Below the pieces are notes generated by a model, which saw nothing but the letters and a program-made list of their open reading frames with translations, did not search any database and was not told the DNA's origin. DNA of 64,000 nt, taken from Sipunculus nudus. Its lineage: Eukaryota; Annelida; Sipuncula; Golfingiida; Sipunculidae. Positions 25,321-37,606 of this stretch are shown here, piece by piece (the stretch's first letter is position 1; each line of letters begins with the position of its first letter). A program made the position numbers and the translations under genes. The stretch spans positions 96,928,723 through 96,992,722 of the forward strand of contig CM049309.1 of the NCBI GenBank assembly GCA_026874595.1, read 5' to 3'.

Positions 25321-27438
25321 AACAAGGGACCCATGGGTCACGGCACTCAGCTGTTATATATGATAAAAATATGATTTGGAAAAGAGGTACATGCTTGTTT
25401 TGTGTGGTAATAAATATAAGCTTTATTATGAGTTGTTGGTGTTTAGCTTATGCATGATTTTGATAGTATCTTTGGAGACAGGGAAGAGGACTGATTTCAT
25501 TTATTTTATTAACAAATGGAGTGCTATTGTCACACAGATTTTGACTTGGCCATATAACTTATAAGCAGCACATATAATGTAAGAGTTTAACTATTTATTA
25601 AAATTTAATAACAAATATTGTGCCAATATCATTTTTATTAAAAAAATAATAAGAAAATCATATGATTTTTTTAAATAAAATATAACTGAAATGATTATTG
25701 AAATAATATTATAGAATATATATTCATGAATGCATTCATGAATACATTTTGAAAGTATCTGCACTGGTATTCAAATACTTTCATTTTTACCTGAATTCCC
25801 ATTCTTATGCAATAATTTTTTTTAATGCAGTACATGTTCATATTGGTATTCAAATACATTTGCAAAGCATTCGCACCATGTCTAGTATTTATTCAGTTTT
25901 AGCCAAACAATGATGTTGAGAATCCAGAATATACAAAATTCACAAAAAATTCAGATAATGATCATAAGTACCTGGTTTTATGGCTTTTATTTATGTTTAA
26001 AAAAATGTAATTTATTCACTTTGAACTACTTTCACATCAATCTACATACTAGACACAGTAGGAATCTAGATTAATATTATCAACTGCATCTTTGTCTATC
26101 ATTAACTTCCTTCATATGATCCATAATGATAAGTAATGAATAATATGATTTATATAATATAATATGATTAATTATATATTTTATATACTAATAACTTATA
26201 AAATTTGAAAAATTCAGAACTAATTTTTGGTATTCAATTGAATCTTGATGAAATAATGTTACATCCCTGACAAAAAATCTCTAGCTTCAGCAATCCTCTT
26301 GTTAAGGGAGTAAATATATTTCTTGATTTTTTTAAAAAGTGCATTATGTTTGGGCCCATAACTTAAAACAATTACGCAATACTGACATCATTTCTGGCAT
26401 GTGCATAGCGAATGTATAGAAAAATATGTATATTATATATGATCAAAGTCAGATCAGTGGTTTTGATATTAGGCAGTCTTACAGTGGAACAATGGGTTTT
26501 TAAAGGGAAAATGAAGTTTGTCATTAATATTTCGAAGGAATTAAGTCCTAGTGATCAAATTCTTAGCATGGTAGGGAATTTTGGAGACATCTAACTGTAT
26601 GCTAAATTTAAGGAACTTAGAGCTGAAGCTGGGGAGCTGAGCTCGAGCAAACTGCATAACACTAGCTTGATGTAAACTTGATGTGACATGGTGCTTAAAA
26701 ACTTGAATAAAATCTACAGTTTTTGATTAACTGGTTTCAAATTTTTGGTGTTAACAGACAAAATGCTAACAAAAACATGCTGTGAAAATTAAATCCACAG
26801 TACTTACAGGAAAAAAAAGTGCCATGGTCAAACTTGGACAAAATTTAAGGTACCAATTTTCTATTTTTGCCAATATTTAAAAAAATTTAACAGATTTTGA
26901 TCTAATTTTTGGTATACAATTAAATTTTGATCAATTAAAGTTGTATTACTGAAAAAAGTCCCTATCTTTAACACTTTTGGTCTTAAGTGACCAAATATCT
27001 TTCCTGATTTTTTTACAAAGTCCATTATGTTTGGGCCCATAACTTTTTTAAATTAAATAATACTGACTTAATTTCTGGCATGTACATAGGAACTATATAG
27101 AGGAATATTTATGGTAAATATGAAGAAAACCAGATGAGTGGTTTTTATATTAAGCAGTCCTGAAGTGTGAAAATATATTTCTAATAAAAAAATTGAGGTT
27201 TTTTCTTAAATCTCAAAGGAGCGAAGTCCTAGTGACCCAATTTTCGGCATGGTAGGAGATTTTGGGGACATCTATCTGTATGGCCAATTTCAGATTCGTA
27301 GGTCCAATGGTATCAAAACGTGCCAGTCTTACGGACGGACATCCGGACAGACGGACGGACGGCAAGACAGACGGACGGACGACGGACAATGGACCACGAC
27401 TATAGCTTAGATGACTTATAGTCAGCTGAGCTAAAAAA
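25321..27438 (+). mobile_element. Family B element, full length
   Basis: The 5' start AACAAGG precedes a perfect 12-base palindrome GACCCATGGGTC at 25328-25339, then a variant 5' repeat CACTCAGCTG. The 3' end has GGAC repeats (27330-27390), a hairpin and TCAGCTGAGC at 27422-27431. It is the same subfamily as 17572-20219. It interrupts family D, whose two ends match each other exactly across it. Confidence 0.75.
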
Positions 27439-27479
27439 AATGTTGCAGGAAGATCAGTCAAAGAGTCTCAGAGGAGACT

Positions 27480-28600
27480 CTGTTTTGGCAGATTATAACA
27501 AATAAATACTCAATGACATATTATGGATAAATGCGGAAAAGACCATTACAGCCTTCTGAAAGTAGCTAAACACAGGTAGCGCCACCTGCAGGTCAAAATT
27601 ATTAAGCAGTCACATGATCAACATTCCTGTGAAATTTGAAACTGAAGGCTGCAGCAGTTCCTTAGATATTTGGTAACAGACAATACATCATGTATGGAAA
27701 CACATCAAGTTGTTAAATTTTACGATCGACAAAATTTGAAGTTCCGTAGAGACGCCATCTTGAGAATGACTTGACTGAATTTATACTCAAATTATTTCCC
27801 TTCCTCTAAGGAACTGTTGACTATGATATGAAGGCCAAAATATTAATACTTAATGACTTATCTACTAAGAAGTGGAAAAGACCATTTTGTCCCGCAGAAA
27901 GTAGGTCAACAAAGATGGCGCCACCTGGAGGTCAAAATCATTTAGCAGTCACATGATCAATATTCCTGTGAAATTTGAAACTGAAGACTGCAGCAGTTCC
28001 TTAGATATTTGGTAACAGACAATACATCATGTATGGAAACACATCAAGTTGTTAAATTTTACGATCGACAAAATTTGAAGTTCCGTATAGACGCCATCTT
28101 GAGAATGACTTGACTGAATTTATACTCAAATTAATCCCCTTACTCTAAGGAACTGTTGACTATGATATGAAGGCCAAAATATTAATACTTTATGAGTTTA
28201 TTTCGGAAGAAGTGGAAAAGACCATTTCATCCCGCAGAAAGTAGGTCAACACAGGTGGCGCCACCTGGAGGTCAAAATCATTGAGCAGTCATATGGTCAA
28301 TATTCCTGTGAAATTTGAAACTGGAGGCTGCAGCCGTTCCTTAGATATTTAGTAACAGACAATACATCCTGTATGGAAACACATCAAGTTGTCATATTTT
28401 GCGATCGACACGATTTGAATTTCCGTAAAGACACCATCTTGAAAATGACCTGACTGAATTTACACACAAATTATTCCCCTTCTTCTAAGGAACTGTTGAC
28501 TATGATATGAAGGCCAAAATATTAATACTTTATGACTTATCTTGGAAGAAATGGAAAAGACCATTTTGTCCCGCAAAAAGTAGGTCATCATAGGTGGCGC
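27480..28600 (+). repeat. 340-base tandem repeat, three units, in family D
   Basis: The boundary phrase (A)GGTGGCGCCACCTGGAGGTC and its variants start near 27571, 27911, 28251 and 28591, an exact 340-base period. Each unit also carries GCAGCAGTTCCTTAGATATT, GTATGGAAACACATCAAGTT and CTAAGGAACTGTTGACTATG. Units 1 and 2 are more alike than either is to unit 3. They belong to the family D body. Confidence 0.75.
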
Positions 28601-28786
28601 CACCAAAAGCTTATTTTTGCATGTCCATCCCATGATCATTAATTCTGCAAAGTTTCATGAAGGTAGCTGCCTTGGCTGTTGAGATATTTGGTAACAGACG
28701 GTGGACGGTGGACAGTTGACAGTGGACAGTGGACAGTGGACGGCGGACGCTGCGCAATGGCATAAGTTCACAGAGTGAACTAAAAA

Positions 28787-29387
28787 TACAGGTGGTGCAA
28801 CCGGTTTTCGTTAACTGACAATAATAGTCATAGTCAATATTCAAGGCAAAATTTGTAGCAATCCATGCATTAATAATCAAGATACAGGAGCTTTCGTATC
28901 AAATTTTTGGTAATGCTAGGGGTACTTACAAGCCCTATAGCTCAGATAATATAGGTTACAGTGACCTAAAATCAGTGTTCCATGGAGAGGTTTTATTGAC
29001 TTCTCTGGATTTTGGATGCCTGGTCAGTTGACAGACAAGCACAATTCCTACACCTATGTTGACCTTCAGTCAGTTGAGAAAAAGGAACGATGCTGAATAA
29101 GCTAAATTCAAACAATTTGAAGTTCTTGAAAATGTATAGGCACATTTTTTAGAATTATAAAACCTGTTGAAAACTTCAAGCTTTGTATGTTTGATCCTGT
29201 CCCTGGATATTCCATAAAGTTTAGTTAATTTCTCAACTCAAGGACTTACATTGCATGTAGCTGTAGTGTAGCTTTCGACTGTAATTCACACAGTCATCAT
29301 CAACAGATGCTTGTGGAAAACTTGTTGTTTACTGGATTGACATGACTGTGACACATTTGGCAGTCATCAATTGCTGCAGTAACTAAC
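28787..29387. other. Degraded family B-like repeat, then intron sequence
   Basis: The stretch 28787 to about 29090 has the order of family B internal modules (GGTGGTGCAACCGG; GCCCTATAGCTCAGATAATATAGG; GTCAGTTGACAGACAAG). It ends in a poor hairpin, CTTCAGTCAGTTGAG. From 29090 to 29387 I see no repeat or exon. It lies downstream of the nucleoredoxin-like exon and is probably its intron. Confidence 0.4.
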
Positions 29388-29682
29388 CTGACTTGAGGGT
29401 CCCTGAACGGGAGGGCCAACCACTCCCCATGAGCTTCCTTCATGTACTGTGTCATATCAGCTTCATTCTTATCAAACGATATGAAAACAACTTCAAATGG
29501 TGACTGCCTTCTCAGGAGCTCATCATGAAGCTCAGCCAAAAGTGGAACAAACTGTTGACATGGAGGACACCAACTCGCAGAAAAGAGCAGGCCAATGATT
29601 TTATCAGCTAGCACATCCTGACCTTTGAACTTTTCACCCTCTTTATTAATGAGATCAGTCTCCTTGAATAATTCCATGGTTC
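29388..29682 (-). CDS. Nucleoredoxin-like protein, first coding exon
   Basis: The exon encodes 96 complete residues from an ATG at 29675-29677 in a strong start context (ACCATGG). The thioredoxin fold's first half is clear. Residues 27-36 form a hydrophobic strand, and the redox site WCPPC lies at residues 36-40 with both cysteines present. A helix with PLLAELHDELL follows, then the strand EVVFISFDKNEADM (residues 62-75), and GEWLALPFRDP near the end. This order matches nucleoredoxin and nucleoredoxin-like (RdCVF/tryparedoxin-type) proteins, which act as thiol-disulfide oxidoreductases or signalling forms of them. The 3' edge is a donor CAG|GTTAGT at 29388/29387, phase 2. The 5' edge is an acceptor TTATTTTTCAG ending at 29683, so a 5'UTR intron lies upstream. 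The second half of the protein must lie in exons at lower coordinates, which I could not find. Confidence 0.85.
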
Positions 29683-29756
29683 CTGAAAAATAAAAAAAAC
29701 AGGTAGGTAGTTTTTTAATTGCATCAGATATATAATATTCAATGATTTTATAGATT

Positions 29757-32700
29757 ACTGTGGAGCTGATAGATATCGTTCACAAATACCATAATACAAC
29801 CAATCATTGTGTGTGTAACTGATGTGTATAGTTTACACTTTCCTTATTATAAACAATCAGTCTGTGTGTAGCTGATGTGTAAAGTTCACAAATGCTGTAA
29901 TATAACTAATCAGTATGTGTGTAGATGATGTGTATAGTTCACAAATACCATAATATAACCAATCATTGTGTGTGTAACTGATGTGTATGGTTTACACTTT
30001 CCTTATTATAAACAATCAGTGTGTGTGTAGCTGATGTGTATAGTTCACAAATACCATAATATAACCAATCATTGTGTGTGTAACTGATGTGTATGGTTTA
30101 CACTTTCCTTATTATAAACAATCAGTCTGTGTGTAGCTGGTGTGTAAAGTTTACAAATGCCGTAATATAACCAATCAGTGTGTGTGTAGATGATGTGTAT
30201 AGTTCACAAATACCATAATATAACCAATCATTGTGTGTGTAGATGATGTGTAAAGTTCACAAATACCATAATATAACCAATCAGTGTGTATGTAACTGAT
30301 GTGTATGGTTTACACTTTCCTTATTATAAACAATCAGTGTGTGTGTAGCTGGTGTGTAAAGTTTACAAATGCAGTAATATAACCAATCAGTGTGTGTGTA
30401 GATGATGTGTAAAGTTCACAAATACCATAATATAACCAATCAGTGTGTGTGTAACTGATGTGTAAAGTTCACAAATACCATAATATAACCAATCAGGGTG
30501 TGTGTAACTGATGTGTATGGTTTACACTTTCCTTATTATAAACAATCAGTCTGTGTGTAGCTGGTGTGTAAAGTTTACAAATGCCGTAATATAACCAATC
30601 AGTGTGTGTGTAGATGATGTGTATAGTTCACAAATACCATAATATAACCAATCAGCGTGTGTGTAACTGATGTGTAAAGTTCACAAATACCATAATATAA
30701 CCAATCAGTGTGTGTGTAGATGATGTGTATAGTTCACAAATACCATAATATAACCAATCATTGTGTGTGTAACTGATGTGTATGGTTTACACTTTCCTTA
30801 TTATAAACAATCAGTCTGTGTGTAGCTGGTGTGTAAAGTTTACAAATGCCGTAATATAACCAATCAGTGTGTGTGTAGATGATGTGTAAAATTTACAAAT
30901 ACCGTAATATAACCAATCAGTGTGTGTGTAACTGATGTGTAAAGTTCACAAATACCATAATATTACCAATCAGGGTGTGTGTAACTGATGTGTATGGTTT
31001 ACACTTTCCTTATTATAAACAATCAGTCTGTGTGTAGCTGGTGTGTAAAGTTTACAAATGCCGTAATATAACCAATCAGTGTGTGTGTAGATGATGTGTA
31101 TAGTTCACAAATACCATAACATAACCAATCAGCGTGTGTGTAACTGATGTGTAAAGTTCACAAATACCATAATATAACCAATCAGTGTGTGTGTAACTGA
31201 TGTGTATGGTTTACACTTTCCTTATTATAAACAATCAGTGTGTGTGTAGCTGGTGTGTAAAGTTTACAAATGCTGTAATATAACCAATCAGTGTGTGTGT
31301 AGATGATGTGTAAAGTTCACAAATACCATAATATAACCAATCAGCGTGTGTGTAACTGATGTGTAAAGTTCACAAATACCATAATATAACCAATCAGTGT
31401 GTATGTAACTGATGTGTATGGTTTACACTTTCCTTATTATAAACAATCAGTGTGTGTGTAGCTGGTGTGTAAAGTTTACAAATGCCGTAATATAACCAAT
31501 CAGTGTGTGTGTAGATGATGTGTATAGTTCACAAATACCATAATATAACCAATCAGCTTGTGTGTAACTCATGTGTAAAGTTCACAAATACCATAATATA
31601 ACCAATCATTGTGTGTGTAACTGATGTGTATGGTTTACACTTTCCTTATTATAAACAATCAGTCTGTGTGTAGCTGGTGTGTAAAGTTTACAAATGCCGT
31701 AATATAACCAATCAGTGTGTGTGTAGATGATGTGTATAGTTCACAAATACCATAATATAACAAATCATTGTGTGTGTAGATGATGTGTAAAGTTCACAAA
31801 TACCATAATATAACCAATCAGTGTGTATGTAACTGATGTGTATGGTTTACACTTTCCTTATTATAAACAATCAGTGTGTGTGTAGCTGGTGTGTAAAGTT
31901 TACAAATGCAGTAATATAACCAATCAGTGTGTGTGTAGATGATGTGTAAAGTTCACAAATACCATAATATAACCAATCAGTGTGTGTGTAACTGATGTGT
32001 AAAGTTCACAAATACCATAATATAACCAATCAGGGTGTGTGTAACTGATGTGTATGGTTTACACTTTCCTTATTATAAACAATCAGTCTGTGTGTAGCTG
32101 GTGTGTAAAGTTTACAAATGCCGTAATATAACCAATCACTGTGTGTGTAGATGATGTGTAAAATTCACAAATACCGTAATATAACCAATCAGTGTGTGTG
32201 TAACTGATGTGTAAAGTTCACAAATACCATAATATTACCAATCAGGGTGTGTGTAACTGATGTGTATGGTTTACACTTTCCTTATTATAAACAATCAGTC
32301 TGTGTGTAGCTGGTGTGTAAAGTTTACAAATGCTGTAATATAACCAATCAGTGTGTGTGTAGATGATGTGTATAGTTCACAAATACCATAATATAACCAA
32401 TCAGCGTGTGTGTAACTGATGTGTAAAGTTCACAAATACCATAATATAACCAATCAGTGTGTGTGTAACTGATGTGTATGGTTTACACTTTCCTTATTAT
32501 AAACAATCAGTGTGTGTGTAGCTGGTGTGTAAAGTTTACAAATGCTGTAATATAACCAATCAGTGTGTGTGTAGATGATGTGTAAAGTTCACAAATACCA
32601 TAATATAACCAATCAGCGTGTGTGTAACTGATGTGTAAAGTTCACAAATACCATAATATAACCAATCAGTGTGTATGTAACTGATGTGTATGGTTTACAC

Positions 32701-35460
32701 TTTCCTTATTATAAACAATCAGTGTGTGTGTAGCTGGTGTGTAAAGTTTACAAATGCCGTAATATAACCAATCAGTGTGTGTGTAGATGATGTGTATAGT
32801 TCACAAATACCATAATATAACCAATCAGCTTGTGTGTAACTCATGTGTAAAGTTCACAAATACCATAATATAACCAATCATTGTGTGTGAAACTGATGTG
32901 TATGGTTTACACTTTCCTTATTATAAACAATCAGTGTGTGTGTAGCTGGTGTGTAAAGTTTACAAATGCCGTAATATAACCAATAAGTGTGTGTGTAGAT
33001 GATGTGTATAGTTCACAAATACCATAATATAACCAATCAGTGTGTGTGTAACTGATGTGTAAAGTTCACAAATACCATAATATAACCAATCAGCGTGTGT
33101 GTAACTGATGTGTAAAGTTCACAAATACCATAATATAACCAATCAGTGTGTGTGTAACTGATGTGTATAGTTCACAAATACCATAATATAACCAATCAGT
33201 GTGTGTGTAACTGATGTGTAAAGTTCAGAAATACCATAATATAACCAATCAGTGTGTGTGTAACTGATGTGTAAAGTTCACAAATACCATAATATAACCA
33301 ATCAGCGTGTGTGTAACTGATGTGTAAAGTTCACAAATACCATAATATAACCAATCAGTGTGTGTGTAACTGATGTGTATAGTTCACAAATACCATAATA
33401 TAACCAATCAGCGTGTGTGTAACTGATGTGTAAAGTTCACAAATACCATAATATAACCAATCAGTGTGCGTGTAACTGATGTGTATGGTTTACACTTTCC
33501 TTATTATAAACAATCAGTGTGTGTGTAACTGATGTGTAAAGTTTACAAATGCCGTAATATAACCAATCAGTGTGTGTGTAGATGATGTGTAAAGTTCACA
33601 AATGCCGTAATATAACCAATCAGTGTGTGTGTAGCTGATGTGTAAAGTTCACAAATACCATAATATAACCAATCAGTGTGTGTGTAGCTGATGTGTAAAG
33701 TTCACAAATGCCGTAATATAACCAATCAGTGTGTGTGTAGATGACGTGTAAAGTTCACAAATACCATAATATAACCAATCAGGGTGTGTGTAACTGATGT
33801 GTAAAGTTCACAAATACCTTAATATAACCAATCAGCGTTTGTGTAGATGATGTGTAAAGTTCACAAATACCATAATATAACCAATCAGTGTGTGTGTAGA
33901 TGATGTGTATAGTTCACAAATACCATAATATAACCAATCAGCGTGTGTGTACCTCATATGTAAAGTTCACAAATACCATAATATAACCAATCAGGGTGTG
34001 TGTAACTGATGTGTAAAGTTCACAAATTCCATAATATAACCAATCAGCATGTGTGTAACTGATGTGTAAAGTTCACAAATACCATAATATAACCAATCAT
34101 TGTGTGTGTAACTGATGTGTATGGTTTACACTTTCCTTATTATAAACAATCAGTGTGTGTGTAGCTGATGTGTAAAGTTCACAAATGCTGTATTATTACC
34201 AATCAGTGTGTGTGTAGATGATGTGTATAGTTCACAAATACCATAATATAACCAATCAGCATGTGTGTAACTGATGTGTAAAGTTTACAAATACCATAAT
34301 ATAACCAATCAGCGTGTGTGTAACTCATGTGTAAAGTTCACAAATACCATAATATTACCAATCAGTGTGTATGTAACTGATGTGTAAAGTTCACAAATAC
34401 CATAATATAACCAATCAGTGTGTGTGTAACTGATGTGTAAAGTTCACAAATACCATAATATAACCAATCAGGGTGTGTGTAACTGATGTGTATGGTTTAC
34501 ACTTTCCTTATTATAAACAATCAGTGTGTGTGTAGCTGATGTGTATAGTTCACAAATACCATAATATAACCAATCAGTGTGTGTGTAACTGATGTGTAAA
34601 GTTCACAAATACCATAATATAACCAATCAGCATGTGTGTAACTGACGTGTAAAGTTCACAAATACCTTAATATCACCAATTAGCGTGTGTGTATATGAGG
34701 TGTACAGTCCACAAATACCATTATATAACAAATCAGCGTGTGTGTAGCTGATGTGTATAGTTCACAAATACCATAATATAACCAATCAGCGTGTGTGTAT
34801 ATGAGGTGTACAGCCCACAAATACCATTATATAACAAATCAGCGTGTGTGTAACTGATGTGTAAAGTGCACAAATACCTTTATATAACCAATCAGCGTTT
34901 GTGTAGATGATGTGTATAGTTCACAAATACCTTAATATAATCAATCAGTGTTTGTGCAGATGATGTGTAAAGTTCACAAATGAAATAATATAACCAATCA
35001 GCGTGTGTGTATATGAGGTGTACAGTCCACAAATACCATTATATAACAAATCAGCGTGTGTGTAGCTGATGTGTATAGTTCACAAATACCATAATATAAC
35101 CAATCAGCGTGTGTGTATATGAGGTGTACAGCCCACAAATACCATTATATAACAAATCAGCGTGTGTGTAACTGATGTGTAAAGTGCACAAATACCTTTA
35201 TTTAACCAATCAGCGTTTGTGTAGATGATGTGTATAGTTCACAAATACCTTAATATAATCAATCAGTGTTTGTGCAGATGATGTGTAAAGTTCACAAATG
35301 AAATAATATAACCAATCAGCGTGTGTGTAGATGAGGTGTATTGTCCACAAATACCATTATATAACCAAATTTTCAGTGTATGTGTAGCTGTTGGGAAAAG
35401 TTAACAAATACCATAATTTACCAATCACAGTGTGTGTAGTTGATATGTAAAGTTAGGTGA
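29757..35460. repeat. 53-base satellite array, about 107 units
   Basis: The array is continuous, with a 53-base monomer made of (TG)n, a variable (A)CTGATGTGTA segment, GTTCACAAATACCATAATAT and AACCAATCAG. A second monomer type of equal length replaces the middle with GGTTTACACTTTCCTTATTA. Types alternate in ordered blocks, giving higher-order structure: about 30240-31620 is re-used at about 31777-32890, and a six-monomer block of 318 bases is duplicated near 34690-35325. Monomers diverge toward the right edge. The array appears to lie in the 5' intron of the nucleoredoxin-like gene. Each monomer holds a CCAAT core, probably by composition only. Confidence 0.9.
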
Positions 35461-35940
35461 CTGTCTGAAGAATAAAGATGCACAAGCACACCAGTCAGAA
35501 TTAAGGTCTTAGACCCAACACTTGGCACTCGCTATAGGTGTAAAATTGTTATAGTTGAAAATGCAGATGCCACCAAGCAGAGAGTCTTTCAGCCACCAAA
35601 GTGCCCAAGGGGGTAAGCAATTAAGAGAAGGCTATGAGGAGGCTTGAGAGCAACAACATCAACAGGTACAATGCAGAAACCGATACATCCATTGACAGGC
35701 ACAACAGCTCAGACCAAAAGTTCACACTTACCATAATACAAGAGACCTGCTGGTCACGGCCCTCAGCTGAAATTATTTCTGAGAATATTTGTATGAAATC
35801 CTATTGGTTGTGTTGACTATGTACTTTTATGGACTACATGATAACATACATGCATTCGTAAAAGTTTCAATATTTCAACTATGACTGTAAGATGCATGTA
35901 AATATATCCACTGGGAATTTATGAAACCCTGTAAATTATA
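35461..35940. other. Non-repetitive interval, with a degraded family B start
   Basis: No convincing coding exon was seen. Near 35737 ACAAGAGACCTGCTGGTCAC and CGGCCCTCAGCTGA look like a decayed family B 5' end, with the IR at about 35760-35768. Confidence 0.35.
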
Positions 35941-35941
35941 C

Positions 35942-36267
35942 AACAAGGCCTACAGGTCTAACGCAAACCTGTGCAATGGGATATACACCAGGTATAATGC
36001 TTCCGTGCTGGACCGTTACTTTTTAAGTACATGTGTGACATGTATATGTACAATTCAAGCACTGTACATTTTGAACCTTGGTGCCTGCACCAATTACACA
36101 AACATCACTGCTGAAATATGTCATAGGTGCGCACAACACAAAAATGACTGTAAGTGGCACCACCAGTCTTACGTACCAGAAAGCCATAAAAGATATATGG
36201 ACATGAAAAATATCAGGCAGAAACGTCAAACCACTGTTAAGTTATGTGCACAGAAGCATGAAATAAC
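35942..36267 (+). mobile_element. Family A element, 5' fragment
   Basis: It begins AACAAGGCCTACAGGTCT, then a decayed 5' repeat GCAAACCTGTG at 35963-35973. It continues with the family A 5' region (ATACACCAGGTATAATGCTT, CACAACACAAAAATGA, GGCACCACCAGTCTT). It is cut off at about 36268 by a family C 5' end. The open frame of 123 codons in this stretch runs through repeat sequence and is not a gene. Confidence 0.6.
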
Positions 36268-37008
36268 TAGAAAACAAGTAGTGGACAAGTGACAACGTGT
36301 ATCTGCCGAAGTCAGAGTGGTATAGGTGAAGTATGCAGGGTTGGGCTGCCCAAAACCTGTTTTCCGCAGAGCAGAGCCTAAAACCTGCCTTCAACTGCCT
36401 AAAATAGGTTATAACCTGCCTAAAACTGCCTAAAACCTTACATACCCTCACCTATGACTTGCAGTTAAACTATGTTTTATTATAACACAGCCAAATCCAT
36501 TAAAGAAATATGCTCAACAAATAAAAGTTAGAAACACTTTATTCAAACTAAATAAATTAAACCATGATACAAAAAAAAGCCACAGATGAACACAACACTA
36601 CTTCAGGTTTTCCATATGAACACAGTTCTCTGACAGTTTTAGCTAATATCACCAAATCATTTCCTGAGGACTCCCACTTCCATAACTGCCAGTTTATATA
36701 AGAATGCTCATACCATAAGCTTACAACCAAATACTTTGATTGGCTTTTTGATCACAAGGGATTAAATTTTGTTATATATGTGAAAGAAGTTTTTTTCCAA
36801 TTTAAAAAAGTTGTTCCATTCACATTGATGAATAGTCCTTTATACTGTAGTCTCACTAACATATCATGTATGTTTTGTATGCCTGTAGCTTCTAATGGCA
36901 AAAAGCAAAAGATTGATTTTTAGCTCAGCTGAATGTAAGTCATCTGAGCTATAGTTGTGGTCCATTGTTTTTAAATGATAACAGATCTTTTATGCTAGCC
37001 ATAAACTA
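36268..37008. other. Family C start, possible hAT end, and a reversed family B end
   Basis: A diverged family C 5' end lies at 36268-36310 (GTAGTGGACAAGTGACAACG, then GTATCTGCC). At about 36337 CAGGGTTGGGCTGCCCAAAA resembles a hAT terminus and is followed by AAACTGCCTAAAACC repeats; no partner end was identified. At 36921-36965 a family B 3' hairpin occurs in reverse orientation (TTTTTAGCTCAGCTGAATG). The rest is AT-rich and unassigned. Confidence 0.4.
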
Positions 37009-37202
37009 AACAAGGCCTACTGGCCTAATGCGAACCTGTGCAATGAGATTACACCAGGTATAATGCTTCAATGCTGGACCATTACTTTTCAAGAACATGT
37101 GTAACATGTATATGAACAATGCAAGTACTAAACACTTAGAACAAGAAACAATTAAACAAACATCACTGCTGCAATTCTGGCATGGGTGAACACAACACAA
37201 AA
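37009..37202 (+). mobile_element. Family A element, 5' fragment
   Basis: It opens with AACAAGGCCTACTGGCCT and GCGAACCTGTG at 37030-37040. It stops at 37202, where a family C copy begins inside CACAACACAAAAA, a point also present in other family A copies. Confidence 0.65.
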
Positions 37203-37606
37203 ACTAGAATATGGGTAGTCAACAAGCCACTACATGTATCCGCCAAAATCAGAGTGGAAAAGGTGAAGTGAGGCATGGATTGAGTGGCAAGGAGAAATAG
37301 AGTGAGGTGTGTTGCATAATAGCCTGGATGTCTGCAGCAGAAATGTGTATGTAGGTTGCCCCACCTACCACAAAATCCAGAAAGCTGTCCAAGATGTATA
37401 AACATGCAAATTTTATGCAGATAAGTCAAAGCACTACTGAGATATGAGTGATTTTAGCCCATGGCAGAAAAACAGACGGACGCTGTGCAAAAATGGTGGC
37501 AGGTGGCACCACCAATTTTGTGTATGATTAAGAGCTATGTGAGATCTATACACATGCAAAATTTCAGGGGCATGTCAAACCAGTCCTGAGATATAAGCCT
37601 GAATGT

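Larger units (their letters stand above)
25255..28786 (+). mobile_element. Family D element with nested family B copy
   Basis: The 5' end is AACAAGAGACCCAGGGGTC, then TTCACTCTGTGAA at 25280-25292. The 3' end carries its exact reverse complement TTCACAGAGTGAA at 28767-28779, then CTAAAAA. Family B occupies 25321-27438, so the family D body is mainly 27439-28786. It contains three tandem units of 340 bases and a GGACGGTGGACAG microsatellite at about 28695-28750. Perfect GGTGGCGCCACC palindromes lie at 28254-28265 and 28593-28604. It is non-coding. Confidence 0.75.

Noticed and set aside
29757-35460. Regular repeats with variable parts, superficially CRISPR-like
   Set aside because: The unit is a continuous 53-base tandem satellite without unique spacers, in animal DNA.
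35921-36292. 123-codon plus-strand frame
   Set aside because: It reads through a family A 5' fragment and a family C start, which are non-coding in every other copy.
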